Assembly (NCBI GenBank): GCA_965229685.1
Contig: OZ245920.1
Location: 3,534,001 to 3,598,000 of the forward strand
Source: Pacificispira sp033344895
Lineage (GTDB): Bacteria; Pseudomonadota; Alphaproteobacteria; UBA8366; Aestuariispiraceae
DNA length: 64,000 nucleotides
Direction of reading: 5' to 3'
Within the stretch, counting starts at the first letter, position 1. Each line of letters starts with the position of its first letter. Below are positions 63,791-64,000 of this stretch, piece after piece. Position numbers and translations under genes: made by a program. The notes beneath the pieces were generated by a model. It saw nothing but the letters and a program-made list of their open reading frames with translations. It had not been told where the DNA came from and did no database searches.

Positions 63791-64000
63791 ATGCACCGAT
63801 CCGGACACCCCTCCAACCCTGCGGACAGGCCGACCTGCTGGATTCTGACGGATGGCAGGCCCGGCAACGTGAACCCTGCCCTGGGATTGGCCGAAGCCGC
63901 CGGATTGCAGATCGAGGAAAAGCCGGTTGTTCTGGCCAGGCCGTGGGTCTGGTTGCCGCCCGGGCTCTGGCCGCCCGGCGTGATGGGAACCGGCAGCCCG
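63791..64000 (+). CDS. ELM1-like (mitochondrial fission ELM1 / DUF1022) protein, 5' end only
   Basis: The first 70 codons of a gene that continues past the right edge. CWILTDGRPGNVNPALGLAE and the VVLARPWVWLPPG segment match the ELM1/DUF1022 family as I know it: WxLTDGRPGN is its start. Such proteins are glycosyltransferase-like in fold; plant ELM1 recruits fission factors to mitochondria, bacterial functions are little known. Confidence 0.78.
   Translation, partial: MHRSGHPSNPADRPTCWILTDGRPGNVNPALGLAEAAGLQIEEKPVVLARPWVWLPPGLWPPGVMGTGSP

Overview
The window is high-GC, gene-dense chromosomal DNA from an alphaproteobacterium, most likely of the Rhodospirillales type. Evidence: the cluster gpsA-tsaD / hemC-hemD-mic60-hemY, a DUF1178 protein, grxC plus a nitrilase-like hydrolase, a Zur-type zinc operon, an ELM1-like gene at the right edge, many 4-bp ATGA/GTGA gene overlaps and common GTG/TTG starts. 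I cannot name the genus from sequence alone.

Layout. 1-3.2 kb: zinc uptake (znuA divergent from znuC-znuB-zur, with a candidate Zur box between them), then an Ntn/acid-ceramidase-like hydrolase. 4.29-7.98 kb: a small AT-richer island inserted at the 3' end of tRNA-Leu(CAA), bounded by a 58-bp direct repeat, with a tyrosine integrase, a broken excisionase-like HTH gene and a decayed C-terminal part of a large helical protein. 8.1-11.1 kb: a siaABCD-type biofilm/c-di-GMP switch (PP2C phosphatase with PAS input, SiaB kinase, SiaC, GGEEF cyclase). 11.1-17.9 kb: gpsA and tsaD leftward, then hemC, a single-ORF HemD-HTH-Mic60 fusion and hemY rightward. 18.2-22 kb: tRNA-Thr(CGT), an unknown protein, two paralogous Xre regulators, and a LuxI-like GNAT protein followed by a LuxR-like regulator, a candidate signalling pair. 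22.1-33 kb: acnA, transglutaminase-like protease, DUF1223 protein, sterol-desaturase-like enzyme, a GATase-1 hydrolase, xthA, def-fmt, panE-like reductase, fpr, MarR/DMT pair. 34.3-37.7 kb: a leftward operon mttB-like / GlxA-type regulator / crotonase-like, probably for methylated amines. 38-44.7 kb: methyltransferase, DUF1178, and a PadR-controlled RND efflux operon. 44.7-51.7 kb: grxC, nitrilase, fhs, a DMT permease, an amine-oxidase-like flavoprotein, arsC-like gene, a secreted unknown. 51.8-59.2 kb: carB, greA plus a small membrane protein, a chemoreceptor, a ChaN-like protein, a PAS protein. 59.4-64 kb: phnD-phnC-phnE-phnM, an Lrp regulator and the start of an ELM1-like gene.

The strongest candidates for something undescribed are the HemD-HTH-Mic60 fusion, the LuxI-like GNAT/LuxR-like pair with Xre neighbours, the PAS-input version of the Sia switch, and the MttB-centred operon whose crotonase lacks both usual catalytic glutamates. 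No CRISPR array, rRNA or insertion sequence was seen. All names are from reading motifs by eye; no database search was run.
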